Shown here piece by piece: positions 45,027-57,499 of a stretch of 64,000 bases of DNA (position 1 is its first letter; every line of letters begins with the position of its first letter). Source of the DNA: Zoroaster sp. YZ-2022 (lineage: Eukaryota > Echinodermata > Asteroidea > Forcipulatida > Zoroasteridae); contig CM055823.1 of NCBI GenBank assembly GCA_029582265.1, positions 1,550,001-1,614,000 on the forward strand, written 5' to 3'. The notes below the pieces were generated by a model, which was not told the origin of the DNA, did no database searches, and saw only the letters and a program-made list of their open reading frames with translations. The translations under genes and the position numbers were made by a program.

Positions 45027-45095
45027 ATGATACATCTGCAAGTAGATTCAACCTCCAACAACGAAAATCACCCATATGTATTCCCAACATTATCG
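45027..45095 (+). CDS. Internal exon, plus strand (69 nt)
   Basis: Acceptor tttttaccacag and strong donor gtaagttttc. Two frames are open: with two leading bases it reads DTSASRFNLQQRKSPICIPN then IIG, in phase 0 MIHLQVDSTSNNENHPYVFP. The first matches the start phase of the exon at 44508. The next exon is not evident; segmental copy 2 starts about 390 bp downstream. Confidence 0.5.
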
Positions 45096-45914
45096 GTAAG
45101 TTTTCTAAAAAGCAAATTATACCGACTGAAATTTCTTCGCTTGAATTTTTTCTTATTTAAGGCCAAAAACATTTTAAAATGTACATAATCAGTTGAACTG
45201 GGAATTGTGATATAAAATTAAGCGGGTCCACTTGTCGCATAATGAAATTTAAAAAAACATTGTGGAAATGGAAGCTTCTATTTTTAAATGTAGGATTAGT
45301 TTACACGTTTTGTGAATTTGAAAAAATTTCAGTGATTTTATTGCCATGTAGGAGGAAGAAAGTTATGAGTATTATTTAAACATAAATTTCCCCATTTTTA
45401 AAAATTTGAGATTTTCAATTTCAAGTAATTAAGGAGTAGTATGCTCTTGGAACCCAACCTAGTTTACAATATAAGTACGAACTGCTCGTTTTTGTAGAAT
45501 AAATACATGTAGTGTGTACATGTATTTTTGTAGAATAAACAGTGTGTAGCTTGTTACTAAAGTGTAGTGAGTTTACCCAAAGTATTTAGATGATTTTTAT
45601 TCAGATAAAGGACAAGATATTAACATGATCATTCCATTAGATTAATTCAAATAAAGAATAAAATAATTTGATTGTTACAAGGACCTTGTTCAGTAAGAAA
45701 TGTTTCAGTTGATTCATTATACACATGTACGTATGTATACGTACCAACATTTAAAAAAGGTTATTAGACAAAATATTAACTTCATTCCATGAGAGATTCT
45801 ATCCAAAAATACTTTGAATTTGGTGCTTTTTAAACTTCTTTTGATTTACACATGATGTCATATTTGCTTTAGATTATACTCAAAGGTGGAGTTTCGTAGG
45901 AGTTGTGACACGAT

Positions 45915-46744
45915 CAGGCCTCGAACCGTGTTCAAAGGGCACGACAATAATTGCCATGCTTTTTCTCAAATTTGAAGGGCATCACGGCAATTTTGTAAAT
46001 TTCGAAGAACTTTCCTGCATTTTTTAATTTGGGGCACAGCGGCAAAAACAAAATTAACAAGTTTGCTCTCTTACAACGATCTTTCGGGGCATTTTTATTA
46101 CTTTATTTGATTTGCTATATCAGTATAACGGTTTAATTTATTCTCAAACTTTTGTACTTACCGGCGTCGCGGAATTGATTATTCAACACTGTCAATGTCA
46201 TATTATGCGTGCATGTTTGAAAATTCGCATATGAATAGGCCAACTTCTACTGTCACGGGTACCAATGAGCGTTCATTTCAACACACACTGTCACATGGAC
46301 AAGCGTTTGCAAACAATTTGGTGGAAGCAGGTTGTGCGCCGCCATAGCGTTATAACCGATGGCGAGCGGCTTTCTGCTGCTGATGAGGTGTTACGCCTAA
46401 GCTTCGTCGTCGCATCACGCGCGCTCGCGGCGCAGCCATTTTAACTCACACTCGCCCGATTCCGTTGTGGCCATGCGCGTAGCGGCAGCGTTTACTCACC
46501 GTTTGCTTAGTGAATGGAGCGCAGCGGCCCTGGACAGGTAAAAAATTCTCGTCTGATTGTGTCATTCGAACTTGAAGGGAGTATTTTGGCGTTGATGATG
46601 CATGTTCACAATACTAAAGGGCACCGACGGGCAGTCAAATAAAAGAACGGCGACAATTTATTGCCGTGAAATGTCGATGATTTCGAGGCATCAGGCAAAG
46701 GCACAGGGCACCGGCGGCGGTGCCGTCGGTAATTTCGAGCCCTG
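45915..46744. mobile_element. hAT-like TIR element (copy 2 of 437-1282)
   Basis: Same ends (caggcctcgaa...ttcgagccctg). The right-hand target duplication is decayed (cgatct instead of cacgatct). The GC-rich interior at 46320-46500 differs from copy 1 in many small indels clustered at CpG sites. Confidence 0.6.
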
Positions 46745-47249
46745 CGATCTCGGCGTTCCAAACTATTATGCAGTATAAAGGCATTGAGTGTGTCATGCAT
46801 TGTGCGTTTATATGTAGCATATTGTGCCAATGTGCTATCTACAATTACAAGAATTATCTTACATGTATGTCAAAGAAATTAAGATATAAGGGTGAAGTTT
46901 GTGCCACTACTCTGGGGATTGAGATTACTTTTTAAAATATTGACAATAAATTAGTGATGGGATGGTTAACCGACCAAAACTGCACTAACCGTTTATAAAA
47001 TTTTCCGGCTAACCGACCAACCATTTTGGAAGAATTTTTTGCCCATTTTGTTGTTCTAGACTTTTTTTTTGCTGCATTGGTTATTAAACAATCATTGCAG
47101 AAATTTGATTGATCAATGCTTTTTGATTCAAAATGTACACATGTATGCATATTGTGCCATTTGCCAATGATCTAGTTTGTGTGACCGTCAGGTGCTGACT
47201 TTCGGTTAACTGACCATGAAAGATTCGGTTAAACTGTGAACTCATGCAT

Positions 47250-49286
47250 AGTACAGTATGAAAGATTCAGTTAAACTGTTAGTGAACTAACTGGTAACTC
47301 ACAGCACTAGTTTGTACATGATCTGTTTGCATACATGCATGGTACACACATGCATTGGTCATAGTACAGTATGAAAGATTCAGTTAAACTGTTAGTGAAC
47401 TAACTGGTAACTCCCAGCACTAGTTTGTACATGATCTGTTTGTATACATGTATGGTACACACATGCATTGGTCATAGTACAGTATGAAAGATTCAGTTAA
47501 ACTGTTAGTGAACTAACTGGTAACTCCCAGCACTAGTTTGTACATGATCTGTTTGCATACATGTATGGTACACACATGCATTGGTCATAGTACAGTATGA
47601 AAGATTCAGTTAAACTGTTAGTGAACTAACTGGTAACTCCCAGCACTAGTTTGTACATGATCTGTTTGCATACATGCATGGTACACATGCATTGGTCATA
47701 GTACAGTATGAAAGATTCAGTTAAACTGTTAGTGAACTAACTGGTAACTCCCAGCACTAGTTTGTACATGATCTGTTTGCATACATGTATGGTACACACA
47801 TGCATTGGTCATAGTACAGTATGAAAGATTCAGTTAAACTGTTAGTGAACTAACTGTTAACTCCCAGCACTAGTTTGTACATGATCTGTTTGCATACATG
47901 CATGGTACACATACATTGGTCATAGTACAGTATGAAAGATTCAGTTAAACTGTTAGTGAACTATAACTGGAAACACCCAGCAATATTTTGTACAAGATCT
48001 GTTTGCATACATGTATGGTACACACATGCATTGGTCATAGTACAGTATGAAAGATTCAGTTAAACTGTTAGTGAACTAACTGGTAACTCACAGCACTAGT
48101 TTGTACATGATCTGTTTGCATACATGTATGGTACACACATGCATTGGTCATAGTACAGTATGAAAGATTCAGTTAAACTGTTAGTGAACTAACTGTTAAT
48201 TCCCAGCACTAGTTTGTACATGATCTGTTTGCATACATGCATGGTACACATACATTGGTCATAGTACAGTATGAAAGATTCAGTTAAACTGTTAGTGAAC
48301 TAACTGGTAACTCCCAGCACTAGTTTGTACATGATCTGTTTGCATACATGCATGGTACACACATGCATTGGTCATAGTACAGTATGAAAGATTCAGTTAA
48401 ACTGTTAGTGAACTAACTGTTAACTCCCAGCACTAGTTTGTACATGATCTGTTTGCATACATGCATGGTACACACATGCATTGGTCATAGTACAGTATGA
48501 AAGATTCAGTTAAACTGTTAGTGAACTAACTGTTAACTCAGCACTAGTTTGTACATGATCTGTTTGCATACATGCATGGTACACACATACATTGGTCATA
48601 GTACAGTATGAAAGATTCAGTTAAACTGTTAGTGAACTAACTGTTAACTCCAGCACTAGTTTGTACATGATCTGTTTGCATACATGCATGGTACACACAT
48701 GCATTGGTCATAGTACAGTATGAAAGATTCAGTTAAACTGTTAGTGAACTAACTGTTAACTCCCAGCACTAGTTTGTACATGATCTGTTTGCATACATGC
48801 ATGGTACACACATGCATTGGTCATAGTACAGTATGAAAGATTCAGTTAAACTGTTAGTGAACTAACTGTTAACTCCCAGCACTAGTTTGTACATGATCTG
48901 TTTGCATACATGCATGGTACACATGCATTGGTCATAGTACAGTATGAAAGATTCAGTTAAACTGTTAGTGAACTAACTGGCAACTCCAGCACTAGTTTGT
49001 ACATGATCTGTTTGCATACATGCATGGTACACACATACATTGGTCATAGTACAGTATGAAAGATTCAGTTAAACTGTTAGTGAACTAACTGGTAACTCCC
49101 AGCACTAGTTTGTACATGATCTGTTTGCATACATGCATGGTACACACATACATTGGTCATAGTACAGTATGAAAGATTCAGTTAAACTGTTAATGAACTA
49201 ACTGGTAACTCCCAGCACTAGTTTGTACATGATCTGTTTGCATACATGCATGGTACACACATACATTGGTCATAGTACAGTATGAA
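47250..49286. repeat. 113-bp satellite array, about 18 copies (copy 2)
   Basis: Same monomer as 1791-3825, starting at the equivalent point and ending with the same truncated agtacagtatgaaatcat. One monomer near 47950-48000 is unusually diverged (ctataactggaaacacccag). Variant order partly matches copy 1, with local shifts. Confidence 0.97.
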
Positions 49287-49716
49287 ATCATTAAAAAAAA
49301 TTCCTGAGACTTAGCATCGCAAAATGTTATTAAAATAGTGATTCGTGTTATCAATGATTTTCTATATATCTATTCATTTGTACTCGCTTGCCGATGGTTT
49401 CAAAGATAATAAGTAATTAAATACATGTAACATACATGTACTTCAACATACCATTTTAGGAAAACATTAATCAGAACAGCTCCGTCCAGAGGACAAACAC
49501 TTAAGGTCTACATGGTTAAAATTTTAAATTTAAGTAAAAAAATGTCAAGAACCATTGATGAATAATACAAGTAATAAAAGCATATGAAACTTTCTGGTTA
49601 AAATTTTTCCCACAAAAAAAAATAAATTGCTGTAAACATCATTTCCTATCTGACATGAATTGAGCATGTCGGATGTAACAGCATATGTTCATGGACTGCA
49701 TTACTCCTTCACTTTG

Positions 49717-50095
49717 TACATTATTTCCCCACAAGGCTTTATTGGAGTGTAATCTCTCGAATTTAAAGATAATTGTCGTGTTGACATACAATAAAGTCTA
49801 CACTCCATCACGCAATTTGCGCTCCAGTAACATGTCACTCCTAAAGGAACCGACAAAACGGAACTGGGGTGATAGGTCTTTTTCTGTCACGGCTCCGAGA
49901 CTCTGGAATCATCTTCCAACTAAACTCATATCTTTTCATAGTATAACTAGATTTAATTCGCTGCTTAAAACTCATCTTATGTCACAATTCTTTGTAGGTA
50001 CATGTACATGTATCTCAGTACATAATTATTTTCCCACAAGGTTTTATTGGAGTGTAATCTCTTGAATTTAAAGATAATTGTCTGTAAAACTGTAA
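49717..50095 (+). pseudogene. LINE reverse transcriptase C-terminal remnant (copy 2)
   Basis: The ORF 49685-50065 covers the same tail (WGDRSFSVTAPRLWNHLP...FNSLLKTHL) without copy 1's 6-bp insertion, and matches the family consensus WGDRSFSV better. It is bracketed by the same direct repeats of about 60 bp. Confidence 0.85.
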
Positions 50096-50696
50096 ACATT
50101 ACGGTACATTGTTCAAAGGTGACAGATTTCTGTTCACTCTGATCAAATGTTAAGTCCGAATTTTAAAAAGTCGTTTACGGGTAATTGGAACCGATAAATA
50201 GAACCTATATTCATGTACAGTTTATTTCTTTTTCAACACGTAACATTTCTGTAAAGCAATTATTATATTATTGTGTGGCCCAAATACAATAACTTTTTAA
50301 TCTAATAAATAGAGAATTAGCTGTAGTATAAATACATCATGGGATAGGCACTTACATGCGGAACTAATTCCTAGAAAACTAGAGGCAATCTTAAACTAGA
50401 TACGGGCGAATCATCAGCTGTGGGCAGAATGTGCAGAATGTGCAGAATGTGCAGAATGTGGGCATGCAAGATACAGTTCTCTCAAACTTCTCACTCTATC
50501 ACTGTTTTTATTTTTTTAGAGTTAATGCGTCAGTCTGTGGAACAATACATGTACCGCAAACCGAAACGATATTAATACATGTACATGTACATTAAATCCT
50601 GGCTTATACACTGGTCTAAATCCATTGTTGGAGTACATCATGTACACAGTATGCTGTGGACTAGGATATTACACACTTTACTATTTTCTTGTTTAA

Positions 50697-51143
50697 CCCT
50701 AACCTTTCTAAATCCTCCAAAATCTCTTTGCTTACATTGTAAGTGAAGGATTGAGGTTACATGCTACATGCTCTTTGCTAAAGTGATTCTGGAGGATTGA
50801 GGGTATATTAGGCATTGCCTTTCCATGGTACATGTATCCATGTTGGTTGTAGTGATTGCAAGGTCAGTGCTTGGGTCAGTGGACACTGTTTATTGCTGCA
50901 TGCATGTAGAGAGGGTCCCTGGCCATGTACATGTACATGTATCACAGATTAGAAATGCAGTGTGCATACATGTACATGTCATGTGCTTGCTTTACTACTG
51001 AAGGATTTTGGAGGATTCAGGTTATGTGTAAGCAAATGGGCCTTGGGAGTTAGGAAGGATTCAGGTTATGTGTAAGCAAATGGGCCTAGGGAGTTAGGAA
51101 GGATTCAGGTTATGTGTAAGCAAATGGGCCTAGGGAGTTAGGG
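50697..51143. mobile_element. TTAA-flanked piggyBac-like MITE (copy 2)
   Basis: TTAA (50693-50696) + ccctaacc ... gagttaggg + TTAA (51144-51147). Three copies of the unit of about 45 bp lie at 51015-51143. Termini are better preserved than in copy 1. Confidence 0.7.
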
Positions 51144-52099
51144 TTAAAGACACAATGAAATAACTTTCACAGGTTTGTTGTAGATATTCAGAACATGTAC
51201 ATGTACAGAGCATGTGTACAGGTTATGTATGGATATATTCCAGTTTACTGATTGTGTAAAACTCACTTTATTCTAATGGTTGGGCAGCCCAATTTAGAAG
51301 CAAGCAATCATTTCAGATCCTCACTAAATATGACACCGCAAAGGAAAGGGGTTAGGGAGAGGAGTATAAATCATGGGGTACTACCATAATCATAATGTCA
51401 AAAAACTTCCACCAAATTTTCCCTCCACTTCTAAACTTGTAGCAATCCATTTCCATGTTGGAATGCAGCATGACGGATGGATTTTTTGCCAATTTTCCCA
51501 CACAATTTTATATTGCTTGGTTTTATTTTGGCTAAAATGCCTATATGATGTATGTAAACACACACAAACTACAACGTTTCAGTCGCACATGTTCCATTTT
51601 TGAAACAAGCCCTTTTTGTTACATACATACAGTGTATATGTTTTATAAATGATTAATATTTGAGGGACCTACAGTACCTGTACATGTAACATACTGCCTT
51701 GGGGAATTCCCATGAAATAGATTAACCCTTGTATGCAATCTCCAAAATGCCACAAAAACTTGTCTGATAAATGTACAATGCTTTTTCTATGCATGCCTCA
51801 AAATATTGCATACTGTACACGAGTGGTACATGGATACCCCAAAATTCCCCTGGGATAAAACCAAAGTGTTCTGACCTTCACACAAACCAAGTGTGCCACA
51901 GTGTGCCACAGTGTGCCACATGGTATTTTGTGGATAACTCCTGCTATACATTGTATGTACAGTGCATTTTGCAAAGCAGGTGGCTGCTTCAGTTTACATG
52001 TACCTCATCTCTCTGAAGTGCCTTAGGGAATGCCATTAATCTTCAGATAAGAAAGTGTGTGCCTCAAAATGTCATGGTTGTGACATTTTGAAGTATGGG

Positions 52100-53582
52100 C
52101 AGGATTCGACTTTAACTTTTTTTTTCACTCGCCGGCCGGGCTAGTAAACCAAACTTTTCACTAGCCCGCAAGCCTTTTCACTCGCCCGTATGTTTTTTAA
52201 ATACTTTTAATCAAATCACTGTTTTAGTAATTTAGGCATTTTGCATCAGAACGTGCATTATAAACAACAGTTGTCAGTTACCTTATTATTATGTGCATAT
52301 TTGTTTCTGAGGCAATACTAATGTTTCTTTAATTAATAACGGATTCTATTCTAATAACAGAGGAAAAGATCAGGCACATTAGTGTACAGTAATGCTTTTG
52401 CTTTAATTCTGAAATGAAGAAGGCTCATTTCATATTTTATTTCTAACCAACTGAACACAGCAATAATGAAAACATTAAAAAAAACAGGGCACCAAGGCAA
52501 TTTTTAAGATTTTCAAAGGGCATCACGGCAATGATAAAAAAAACGTAAAGGGCACCAAGGCAATCGTTTAAAAAAGAAAGAAAAATTAACACACTCCAAT
52601 TCAGCACATTCCAATAAGACTAAACTTGTTTCCTTTATCTGTCTCCGTTTGGGTTTTTACATGTAGGCGTACATGAAAACAGTATTGCAACACCAATTAA
52701 ATATAAATAAAAAACACAATGTTAACCCGAAAAAAAACCATCAAGTTTTATGCATTTGGATGTGGCAGTATTCAGTTCACTCTTTTTTTATTTGCTAGTC
52801 GGCCCTTTGACAGCATGTTGACAGCATGTTGACGACCACCAAATTTGCCAAAAGCCCTGGCCAAGTACGTACGGCCGGTACAGCGACACGACGATCGCGA
52901 TCGATGCGTATGTCGATGCTGTATCCGATGCATACGGTACGCACACGCTGCATGCATGTACATGTATATGTCTAGGTACAATCTCGGCATATTATTTACG
53001 TTGCATGCGCCCCCAAGCCGCGCCATGCTATTTTTAGCTGGTACCCGCGAATGCCTGGCGTAGTGTTTATGTTGTGGGTACTGTTGACACCAACCAAAGT
53101 ATTAGCAAGGGCCAAGTTCGTACAACGACCAAGCAGCCGATATTGCCTGGTAACCGCTATATCATTTTGGTCATGAGTACCAGGTAATTTTGACTATTTT
53201 GTTCCCAAAATGGTCATTGCGTGAACTTGGTCTTAGCAGCGCAGCCACCGGTCGCGCAATCGAGCGTGGCGGCGATGTATTTTTTCCGTGAGAATGTACA
53301 TGTACTTAGTAAATAATAATGTGTAAACAAGTGGTGGGCACAACGGCAATGCAGGGAAAAAGCACAGCAACTCATTGGCATTTTTAAAGGGCATCATGGC
53401 AGAGGGTGAGGGCATTGACGGCAATTGCCGTCGATGCCGTCGTGTAATTTCAGGGCTGATATAGGCCAATCGGTGACAATATTTTGACTCGCCCAGCGGG
53501 CTACTGAAGGAAGGGTTTTGACTTGCCCGCCGCTGTTTTCACTCGCATTTGGCGAGCGGGCGACCGCTAAGGTCGAACCCTG
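52100..53582. mobile_element. Complete hAT-like element (1483 bp)
   Basis: Left caggattcgactttaac and right gctaaggtcgaaccctg are TIRs. Direct atggg (52095-52099 and 53583-53587) flanks it. The inverted relative at 59733-60005 carries the same flanks joined without the element, confirming both boundaries. Internal agggcaccaaggcaatt blocks and actcgcc-rich ends; no transposase seen. Confidence 0.8.
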
Positions 53583-53769
53583 ATGGGTCGACTCTGTTTT
53601 AAAAGAACAACACCGATAACAGGAGGGTTAAGAGAGTTAAAGGAAACGATCTATACTTGTGATTATTTGAGATGGAATGAAATTTTACTAACAGCCTGTA
53701 CGTTTGTGTGACACAATACAAATTTCTACACTGATTGGTTCAGTCCCCTACTCGCAGCTAATAACATCT

Positions 53770-54285
53770 GACAGTGTATAATAATGTGGACTTATATAGC
53801 GCATGTATCCACCAAACTGGTGCTCAAGGCGCATATGGAGTGTCGTGGCCGAGCGGTCTAGCGCACCGAACTCAAGTTCTGGTGTTGCCAGCAGCAGAGT
53901 GTGGGTTCGAGCCCCGGTCGTGACACTTGTGTCCTTGAGCAAGGTACTTAACCATAATTGCTTCGTCCTTCGGATGGGACGTAAAGCCGTAGGTCCCGTG
54001 TGTTGTGTAATGCACGTAAAAAAAAGAATGCGCCTTGAGCACCGCTTAGTTGGTGGATACGTGCGCTATATAAGTCCACACATTATTATTATTATTATTA
54101 TTATAAATCATTCCTAAAACCATCTCAGCTCCCTGGGGAGTATACAGCTCAATTGCTGCCATTTCAGTGCATATAGGGCTAATCAAACACAACAACCAAC
54201 TCTGCCCTCACAGGTATCCATTTACCTCCTGGGTGGAGAGAAGCAATTGTGGTAAATTGTCTTGCTCAAGGACACAAGCACCAAA
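53770..54285 (-). mobile_element. Leu-tRNA SINE on the minus strand, split by a second SINE
   Basis: 53770-53836 is the reverse complement of the SINE tail (aataatgtggacttatatag, ggtgctcaaggcgcat). 54107-54285 is the rest of the body in the same minus orientation (accatctcagctccctgggg, gggtggagagaagcaattgt). The intervening 53840-54104 is an oppositely oriented member of the same family. The head of this SINE is lost after ctcaaggacacaagcacc. Confidence 0.8.
53840..54104 (+). mobile_element. Leu-tRNA-headed SINE inserted in another SINE
   Basis: The head gtgtcgtggccgagcggtct (A box tggccgagcggtc), anticodon arm cgaactcaagttctgg and B box gggttcgagcccc resemble tRNA-Leu(CAA), including the long variable arm. 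The body has cttgagcaaggtacttaacc, then tccttcggatgggacgtaaa and gccgtaggtcccgtgt. The tail is gcgccttgagcaccgcttag...ctatataagtccacac with (ATT)n. Confidence 0.88.
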
Positions 54286-54421
54286 ACCTGCCAAAATCTG
54301 CACTGTGTAATAAGCATAGGACCCACAGCATTAATCTGCCAATGCATGTCATAACACTTGTATAGTAAGTACATCCACATGCCAAAACCCTTTGGAGGGT
54401 TTGGAAAGGTGCTGATACTAA

Positions 54422-55196
54422 GACCGCGTTTACACTAGATCCGGCAAGATCAGATCCTGCAAGGGCGATCAAACTGATCGCGGACGCGTTCACACTTGAG
54501 TCTGATCGTGCATTGATCCCCCTAGCCCGACCGTCGGTTCAACGGAAGTTCCACACTGCTCGTGTGACAGGTCAACTGAGCAAGGTCATTGATTGTGCGC
54601 ACACGCAGGCACACGCGTTGCCCGGGGTGATGCATGCCGCCATCTTAGCTTATGCTTCGTTCGCTAATTTTACAGACACAGTTCGACCGATAAAAAAACA
54701 CGAAAGCCTGATGAGAAGGAAACTGGTCGATGCATAGAGGTAGAAATGGTCGAAGCATGTGGTTCGTCACGCACGGTTGTTGCATGCAGAACAGGGATGC
54801 AAATGCCAAGTACCATTCAAATCGTGTAATGTTCTTTTGTGCACAGAAATGCTGTGTTACGTGTTGGAACCAGTGTAATAAGGGACGCTCTCATTGCATA
54901 ACCAACACTGGTTGTTTACAAGCTTCGCGGTTTATTTTTTTCAACTCAAGCGCCCAGTCTGTTTGATTAGACCGGATGTCGGTAGGTCAAATTGCGGGGT
55001 CTGATCCTGCGTTGCGTTCACACTACGTTTTTGATCCACCTTGCAGGATCAGATCCTCCTTTGATCCCGCAATAAAGGGGGATCAAAAAGGAGGATCAGA
55101 TCCTGATCGCTCTTGCGTTCACACTAGCTGTTGATCGCCCTTGCAGGATCTGATCCTCCTTTGATCGCCCTTGCCGGATCAAGTGTGAACGCGGTC
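54422..55196. mobile_element. PIF/Harbinger-like TIR element (775 bp)
   Basis: Ends gaccgcgtttacactagatc and gatcaagtgtgaacgcggtc are inverted repeats, flanked by TAA (54419-54421 and 55197-55199), the 3-bp TWA duplication typical of PIF/Harbinger. Many ggatcagatcctg/gatcgcccttgcagg motifs lie in the subtermini. The inner ORFs (54513-54966) have no recognisable transposase motif. Confidence 0.75.
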
Positions 55197-55199
55197 TAA

Positions 55200-55846
55200 G
55201 TCATAAAGCAAGCTAAGTCTGTAGCAAGTACACCTACATGTACATGCCAAAACATGTTGGAAGGTTTGAAAGGCACTAAGTCTTAAAGTAAAGCTAAGTA
55301 ATCCTCAATAAAGTTCATCCAACTGTCAAAACCTTTCAGAAGGTGCCTGAGCTACCCTGTACATAAACAGTAATCCCTAAGATATATACATCTATCAGTC
55401 TATTACTTGCCAAAGGGATTTGACATGTGCAGTGATTAACAATAAACAGTTATGTACACAAACTATGTATAGTACATTATGGTATACATCTACATTGTAC
55501 ACCACCTTTCAAAACCTGCCAGTGTAGTGCATAGTGAAGCAACTACATAACCTTTCAAAACCCTCCGGCTGACAGGTGCAATTTCTAGGCCCAAATCTGC
55601 AATTTGTATCTAGGAGTGTTAATGAACGCACATTGTATAATATGTCATGCAGACCAACATTTCATCCAGTGAAGTGACAAGTGCCCAATTATTTACCTTT
55701 AAATCTTCTTTGATGTTATAGATGATGGGGATTCCCCGTCCCCCTCCACATTTTTAACATTTGTGGTTGTGATGGCGACGCCTGTGTGTGGAAAATAATG
55801 TTGTGTACAGTGTATATTTACTTTGTTTATTTCTTTTTGACCGCAG
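55200..55846. other. Degenerate tandem and probable intron
   Basis: Loose repeats of 'catgccaaaacctttc..aaggt' continue from 54370-54420 across the Harbinger-like element. No ORF of note. The 3' end has a polypyrimidine tract and ccgcag acceptor. Confidence 0.4.
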
Positions 55847-55991
55847 TGTGGATTTGCTATTGATCAACAATCCTGCATTACAAGATAAGCGTGAGACGGA
55901 TGATGCTCTACAACCTGGAGGAGACGAAACCACCTCTACTCTAAGTGTTGGAAAATACAAACATATTGCTGCTTTCTTCTTGGAGTCTTAA
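55847..55991 (+). CDS. Terminal coding exon, plus strand
   Basis: Acceptor ttatttctttttgaccgcag. After one leading base it reads VDLLLINNPALQDKRETDDA then LQPGGDETTSTLSVGKYKHI and AAFFLES before TAA. A degenerate second copy of this exon and its 3' flank follows at about 56090-56300. A polyadenylation signal lies at about 57342. Phase does not fit directly onto 45095, so other exons or another gene are involved. Product not recognised. Confidence 0.6.
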
Positions 55992-56084
55992 GGAGAATAC
56001 AGCATCAGCGTGTGAATGCAAAGAACAATAGTCTTATCCATCTCATGTGCTTCTTCAGGAAATGCATACATGTAGCAAGTGTTG

Positions 56085-56300
56085 GCGTATGATGAAGTGC
56101 AGATCAACAGAGTTCCTGATCCCAAGATAATTTGGAGACGTATGGTGCCCTACAACAGACTAAACCTCCTCTATTCTAGTGTTGGGAAATACAAACTGAT
56201 TGATCCTGTCTTCTTGGAATCTTAAGGAGAATACAGTGTGTGAATGCAATGAACAATAGACTTGAACCCATCTCATGTGAGTCTCAAGGAAATGCGAAAA
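56085..56300 (+). pseudogene. Tandem duplicate of the terminal exon and 3' flank
   Basis: gtgttgggaaatacaaactg, gtcttcttggaatcttaagg, agaatacagtgtgtgaatgc, caatgaacaatagacttg and catctcatgtgagtctcaag each match 55935-56065 in order. The coding part is frame-broken, and no clear acceptor precedes it, so it probably lies inside the 3' UTR of the functional exon. Confidence 0.75.
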
Positions 56301-57128
56301 TCAAGAGTTGGCATGGTCTTCCTTTGAGAGTCTTTGATGTGGGTAAGTTTCATAAATGATGTAATTAGAGGTAGATTACGTAGATTGCAGTTTTTGTTAC
56401 TGTACAATTTGCAAGCACAATCATACAATGCGCCTTCATATTATTGGAACTTTGATGTAACATTCCTTAAATGTCCATGAGACTATGGCAGCGATAGTGC
56501 AGTGAATCAAAAAAATTTGAAGATGGAGATTCCTTCTTTTTTTTGTAAAGGGGCTCATGGTTACCCCTGCTTTAGATTAACCTTACCAGGACGGTAGCAA
56601 AATTCAATATGAAGTTTGCAATGGTGCAGTAATACTATAATTCATTTCTTACAAATGATGGTGTGTAACTAAAAAAAACAAAAAACAAATGGTACATGTA
56701 GTAGGATATATTTGTTTTTTGCAAGATTTCAAACATACATCTAAGCCACTAACTACGATTTGTCATTTTGGTTGGTCAGCAACAAGTAGTTTTATATTGA
56801 TTTGACATAATTGTATTCTCACATTTTGAAAATGTAATAATTGAAAAAAAAATCAAGTACAAAACTGTCATCATCTTACAGTAGTTTCCAAAAGTCCAAT
56901 TCTAAGGACGTGTTTTTGATAAAGATCCTGCCAGTTCATGTCAGCCATCAACTCTAATTATCAATTCTAAGCAAATGATTATCTTGTTTTGAAAATGCAA
57001 TAATTTAAATTTGTATAATTCATGTACTGATCAGTGACAACCATTTTCCATCTGTTGTTCAGCAGTTTTATGTCCAATGTAGTTTCAGCAATGATGACAA
57101 TGTTCTATCTCTATTACACATGTAGTTC

Positions 57129-57275
57129 AGCAATCTTACTATTTATTCTATCTGTTTGTAAACAATGTATTTTAACCATTTTGTCTCCAGTAGTTCAGCA
57201 ATCTTACTACTTATTCTATCTGTTTGTAAACAATGTATTTTAACCATTTTGTCTCCAGTAGTTCAGCAATCTTAC
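57129..57275 (+). repeat. 68-bp tandem in a 3' UTR, inverted partner at 57500
   Basis: agcaatcttactatttattc followed by tatctgtttgtaaacaatgt occurs at 57129 and 57197 (period 68), with a partial third copy at about 57265. The reverse complement occurs at 57500-57545 with one 1-base indel. Confidence 0.93.
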
Positions 57276-57339
57276 TGTTTTCTCCAAAACGTGTACAAAA
57301 TCCCCATTGCTTTTATTTGCTGTACTGAGTCTTGAAGAC

Positions 57340-57348
57340 AGAATAAAA
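57340..57348 (+). terminator. Polyadenylation signal, plus-strand gene
   Basis: gacagaataaaagatttc contains AATAAA about 1.35 kb after the stop at 55991. It is the first convincing signal before minus-strand-oriented sequence begins. Confidence 0.5.
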
Positions 57349-57383
57349 GATTTCTTTATACAATAGAAGTTGCTTTGTTAATG

Positions 57384-57393
57384 TTACTTTTAT
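57384..57393 (-). terminator. Polyadenylation signal, minus-strand gene
   Basis: The minus strand reads cttgaataaaagtaac here, about 45 bp from the opposing plus-strand signal, consistent with convergent genes. Confidence 0.45.
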
Positions 57394-57499
57394 TCAAGTA
57401 TTGTCTCATATATAAAAGTACATTACAGTTAATATAATAGATAAGTAAAGAACATTGTACATTAGAGATAAAACTACTTAAGAACTGCAGGAGCAAATT

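Larger units (their letters stand above)
45482..53540. repeat. Segmental copy 2, matching 1-8130
   Basis: Collinear with 1-8130, but 71 bp shorter. It lies inside a contig and, unlike copy 1, has sequence on both sides, including the complete right end of the last hAT-like element. Indels of one to a few bases dominate the differences. Confidence 0.95.

Noticed and set aside
53840..53926. Functional tRNA-Leu gene
   Set aside because: The head continues into a SINE body and tail found at other sites; it is a SINE promoter, not a stand-alone tRNA.
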